Shown piece by piece: positions 63,011-64,000 of a stretch of 64,000 bases of DNA. Source of the DNA: Azolla caroliniana. Taxonomy: Eukaryota > Polypodiophyta. The stretch lies in the NCBI GenBank assembly GCA_043228905.1, contig JBHGNT010000013.1, positions 4,836,001 to 4,900,000 on the forward strand, given 5' to 3'. The notes under the pieces are model-generated. The model did not search any database. It saw only the letters and a list, made by a program, of their open reading frames with translations, and had not been told where the DNA came from. Each line of letters starts with the position of its first letter. Position 1 is the first letter of the stretch. The position numbers and the translations under genes were made by a program.

Positions 63011-63359
63011 TCCATCCCTGATACACCTGCTCTTCCCATACCTGCCCTAACCCTAACCCTAACCCTAACCCTAACCCTAAATCTCCATAGCCTCCGCTGC
63101 CTCAGAAACCCGCCATCGCCGCCGTTTCTTGCTTCCCCTCCTCTCCACACTTCTTTGTTCTGCTCTCCTCCACGCCCGCGCGGCTTCACACACAGATGTG
63201 ATTCGATCACGCCAATTCTCGGTGAATCTGTCTCTGCCAATTCTCGCAATCCTTACCCGATCTTCGTTCCGAATCCTCCAACCCTATCTACAATTTAACC
63301 TGCATTCTGCTCGCACACCTGAATCCCTTCTTCCGTCTTTTTGCTTCTTTTCTCCTGTC
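62972..63359 (+). promoter_or_regulatory. Leader of the right-edge gene: CT tract and six telomere-type repeats
   Basis: A CT microsatellite (62972-63006) is followed by exactly six CCCTAA units at 63045-63080, then C-rich sequence up to the ATG at 63360. CT tracts and AAACCCTA-type telo boxes are common in leaders of plant growth-related genes, but six perfect TTAGGG-type units are unusual. No TATA motif is clear. Confidence 0.6.
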
Positions 63360-64000
63360 ATGGCGTCCCCTACTCCACATCTCCACCACGTTCCTGATTC
63401 CTCTCCGCAGACTGCTTCCGTTGTTGTTCTTCCGTCATCTTCTCCTCCACATACCGTCAAGGATTCAGAGCCGTCTATGGATTCTTCCTCTGCCTGTTCT
63501 TGCTCGGCGTCGGAAACGTCCTCCTCCAATGCCGACCAACGCCTCAATCAGAGATCAAGATGCAGGGAAACGGAGGCGCGAAATGGCGTACGAACAGGCA
63601 ATCCGAGAGGTGGACAAACAGAAAGAAATAATGGGACAGAGGACAGGAGGAAGGAGAAGACTCAAAGCGAAGGCAAGTGTAAGGTGAAGAAGGAGATTGA
63701 TGCTGATGATACCAAGGAGGTCTTAGGGATGCGAAGGTTCCATGGCAATTTATGTTTTAAATGCGCTGCTGGCTTTACTGCAGACTGTGCAGCTGTCTGT
63801 TGCTGCCCCCTGGCTTTGCTTCACCTTGCAGCTATGGCGTTCATCAGGCTCCCCTCTGCAATGGTGTGGAAGATGCTGCTAAATCTGAAGAACAAATCTT
63901 GTCTGAAGAAGAAGACGATGAAAAAGAAGAAAACCAAGCAGAAACAGAAGAAGGAAAGAACAGGAGAAATAGAAGAAGAAGAAGAAGAAGAAGTTAACGA
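63360..64000 (+). CDS. Plant gene start: Ser-rich protein with a Cys-rich hydrophobic segment, runs off the right edge
   Basis: An ATG at 63360 opens a frame with no stop for 213 codons to the window end. Residues 1-60 are rich in Ser, Pro and His, and residues 65-130 are charged. Residues about 131-175 form a compact block: CFKCAAGFTADCAAVCCCPL, then ALLHLAAMAFIRLPSAMVWK, which is Cys-rich and hydrophobic. A Lys-rich stretch and a Glu run (E7) follow. I recall similar TAxCAAxCCCP blocks in uncharacterised plant proteins such as those of Arabidopsis At3g11690 and At5g06380; this is memory, not a search. The segment could be membrane-associated. It is the only likely host gene here. Confidence 0.68.
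   Translation, partial: MASPTPHLHHVPDSSPQTASVVVLPSSSPPHTVKDSEPSMDSSSACSCSASETSSSNADQRLNQRSRCRETEARNGVRTGNPRGGQTERNNGTEDRRKEKTQSEGKCKVKKEIDADDTKEVLGMRRFHGNLCFKCAAGFTADCAAVCCCPLALLHLAAMAFIRLPSAMVWKMLLNLKNKSCLKKKTMKKKKTKQKQKKERTGEIEEEEEEEVN

Noticed and set aside
62965-63249. A minus-strand ORF with Arg-Val and Arg-Glu repeats
   Set aside because: It is the translation of the telomere-type and CT repeats in the leader of the right-edge gene.

Overview
The window looks like heterochromatic, retrotransposon-packed DNA of a land plant. The clues are dense nests of Ty3/gypsy and Ty1/copia LTR elements, tRNA-iMet-primed copia elements, LINE remnants, AT-rich intergenic DNA and, at the right edge, the 5' part of what looks like a plant gene behind a CT-rich, telomere-motif-bearing leader. 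Chromodomain elements with self-priming and a Ty3 lineage that recalls fungal elements hint at a fern or another non-flowering lineage. That is a guess from pattern recognition only. I see no bacterial genes, CRISPR array, rRNA or intact canonical tRNA gene.

Left block (1-24.3 kb). This is one nested pile whose order can be read from target-site duplications and interrupted reading frames. Element H, a Ty3 element with an extra ORF after pol, was hit by element E, a chromovirus. E was hit by the copia element C and by two solo LTRs, D and F. C was hit by element A, a Ty3 element with an intact Gag-protease frame and a pol frame that runs off the left edge. A's LTR was then hit by element B, a nearly intact, young chromovirus at 4633-10315 with GCCGC duplications. 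The missing halves of A, C, E and H should therefore lie just left of the window. B shows Gag, a textbook -1 frameshift signal, protease-RT-RNase H-integrase-chromodomain broken by one TAG, a polypurine tract and a 12-nt self-priming site.

Middle block (24.3-43.5 kb). After an unrecognised segment comes an LTR related to that of A. It was split by copia element K (26091-31212, TTAAT duplications), which itself carries a solo LTR and a LINE fragment. A copia LTR (J) follows. Then come two members of the H family joined tail to tail: a deleted plus-strand copy (31980 to about 34900) and a long minus-strand copy (about 34900 to 43532) with gag, protease, RT, integrase and the accessory ORF. The accessory ORF, found three times in this window, starts MHR, carries a conserved N-terminal domain, a Pro/Glu-rich linker, long coiled coils and a conserved C-terminal block.

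Right block (43.5-64 kb). Decayed copia elements M and N come first, followed by an internally deleted relative of A (52085-54842). About 8 kb of AT-rich sequence with one minus-strand LINE remnant follows, then a tetranucleotide-rich stretch. At 63360 the first exon or 5' part of a host gene begins and runs off the right end.

A theme across families is that the LTRs of A, B/E, D, F, the 31-kb fragment and the 53.7-kb LTR all contain a tRNA-like module. Each has Pol III A-box-like and B-box-like motifs whose starts are 43-44 nt apart. Most coding regions are inactivated, often by TAG codons where a related copy has CAG.
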